From NCBI GenBank assembly GCA_944325295.1, contig CALUZL010000041.1, positions 1 through 6,693 of the forward strand: DNA of 6,693 nucleotides, read 5' to 3'. Below are positions 6,116 through 6,693 of this stretch, one piece after another. This stretch comes from an uncultured Erysipelotrichaceae bacterium. GTDB lineage: Bacteria > Bacillota_I > Bacilli_A > Erysipelotrichales > Erysipelotrichaceae. A model generated the notes under the pieces. It was given only the letters and a program-made list of their open reading frames with translations. It was not told where the DNA came from and did no database searches. A program made the position numbers and the translations under genes. Each line of letters begins with the position of its first letter. The stretch's first letter is position 1.

Positions 6116-6693
6116 TGAAGAGATTTGGAAGAAGCAGCGTCGATGTAACGCCGTCATGGCCTGTGAAAGTGGTCGGTCATGCGATGCGCGACAGTTTATC
6201 GACAGGTGTTCACGATCCGCTTGAATGTCATGTCTTGGCACTTGACATCAATGGAAAAAAGGCTTGTTTTATGAACACGGACTTGATCGGTGTCAGCAAG
6301 CAGTTTGCCGACGGCATCAAGGATTACGCCTGTGCCAAACACGGAGTTGACAAGGCTTTGGTGGTATACAGTGTCACCCATACACATACCGGGGCAAACG
6401 TCGGCATGCCCGGTGTCGGCAGAAAAAAAAAAAAAAAATATGAAAGCTATGTCAATGAAAAAGCTAAAGAAGCGATCGATACCGCCTTTTCTGATATGAG
6501 TGAGTTTGACAAGGTCACGGTAAGACGGGGCGAGGTCATCGGCTTTTATGGCAACCGTAACAGCCTTGAAAAAAGTGGTGATCCACTGGTCAATGTCATC
6601 GAACTTAAAAAAGATGATAAAGTCGTTGCGGCGATCGTAAATATGTCTTGTCATTCAACAGTCTTAAATCCGCTTGAGACTAATCTGAGTGCT
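6115..6693 (+). CDS. second ceramidase N-terminal domain paralogue, N-terminal part (cut by window edge), with an A16 tract
   Basis: The frame is open for 193 codons to the right edge. The ATG shares its A with the TAA of the upstream gene (TAATG), and GGAGGG (6100-6105), 9 nt upstream, gives a good ribosome site, so the two genes are translationally linked. The protein parallels its neighbour: a VGHAMRD opening (cf. LGHAIRV), THTHTG (88-93, metal-binding HTH), an identical GFYGNRNS (143-150) and NMSCHSTVL (176-184, with H180 as the expected zinc ligand). Later motifs (E and Y ligands) lie outside the window. Between HTHTG and the helix YESYVNEKAKEAI the frame passes through 16 consecutive A, read as R103 followed by K104-K108. 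This linker is four residues shorter than in the paralogue. The number of A is in frame as given. No signal peptide is seen. Substrate unknown; the pair may form a complex or act on related substrates. Confidence 0.87.
   Translation, partial: MKRFGRSSVDVTPSWPVKVVGHAMRDSLSTGVHDPLECHVLALDINGKKACFMNTDLIGVSKQFADGIKDYACAKHGVDKALVVYSVTHTHTGANVGMPGVGRKKKKKYESYVNEKAKEAIDTAFSDMSEFDKVTVRRGEVIGFYGNRNSLEKSGDPLVNVIELKKDDKVVAAIVNMSCHSTVLNPLETNLSA
6423..6438 (+). repeat. homopolymer A16 inside a coding frame
   Basis: Sixteen uninterrupted A bases lie in the second ceramidase-like gene, right after the HTHTG metal-binding motif. All five lysine codons here are AAA, whereas the same gene uses AAG freely elsewhere. 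With 17 A a TGA follows at 6441-6443; with 15 A the frame ends with TGA at 6497-6499. Only A16 (or plus/minus 3) keeps the gene open, so the tract is a candidate slippage switch. Confidence 0.9.

Noticed and set aside
6290..6499. 69-codon plus-strand frame through the A16 tract
   Set aside because: It is a shifted frame of the second ceramidase-like gene, with no ribosome site and low-complexity composition. It matters only as the frame entered after loss of one A.
6196..6654. 152-codon minus-strand frame opposite the second ceramidase-like gene
   Set aside because: It is antisense to a gene with clear family motifs, contains a poly-Phe stretch from the A16 tract, and shows no recognisable domain or ribosome site.

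Overview
The window looks like chromosome from a low-to-moderate-GC member of the Bacillota (Firmicutes), possibly an Erysipelotrichia-like lineage. The evidence is purine-rich Shine-Dalgarno sites at a steady 7 to 9 nt spacing on the plus-strand genes, TATAAT-type promoters, a lipobox lipoprotein, a FUSC/aromatic-acid-exporter-like membrane protein of the type common in Gram-positives, and a MetRS with a fused C-terminal tRNA-binding domain. The lineage is inference; the window holds no rRNA or other marker that settles it. No mobile element, CRISPR array, tRNA or integration site is visible.

Left part (1-2542), small accessory genes. A Cof-type HAD hydrolase runs off the left edge on the minus strand. 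Divergent from it is a RimJ/RimL-like GNAT acetyltransferase on plus. That gene converges on, and overlaps by 25 bp, a minus-strand FUSC/DUF939-like membrane protein. The FUSC gene is in turn divergent from a plus-strand lipoprotein gene. The short FUSC-lipoprotein gap holds a perfect 18-bp palindrome that overlaps elements of promoters facing both ways, so one repressor could control both genes. Both minus-strand genes lack a Shine-Dalgarno site and have a -10-like box directly before the start codon, which suggests leaderless mRNAs.

Middle (2543-4864). A complete metG (methionyl-tRNA synthetase) is followed by 347 bp without a gene. The first half of this gap (about 4545-4726) is 55% GC, while the stretch after it is about 24% GC. 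It folds on paper into a long rod with a broken closing stem, an asymmetric central bubble and a 21-bp upper stem, followed about 35 nt downstream by a clear intrinsic terminator. Size and architecture resemble 6S RNA, but I could not confirm the family by sequence. A separate promoter and a strong ribosome site follow for the next gene.

Right part (4865-6693). Two tandem paralogues of the neutral/alkaline ceramidase N-terminal domain family overlap by one base (TAATG) and so form an operon. The first is complete (416 aa) and keeps all four residues expected to bind zinc, but has neither a signal peptide nor the C-terminal domain of secreted ceramidases. The second is cut by the window edge and carries an uninterrupted run of 16 A in its reading frame. 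A change of one A either way closes the frame soon after, so this could be a slippage-based on/off switch or, alternatively, a sequencing artefact.
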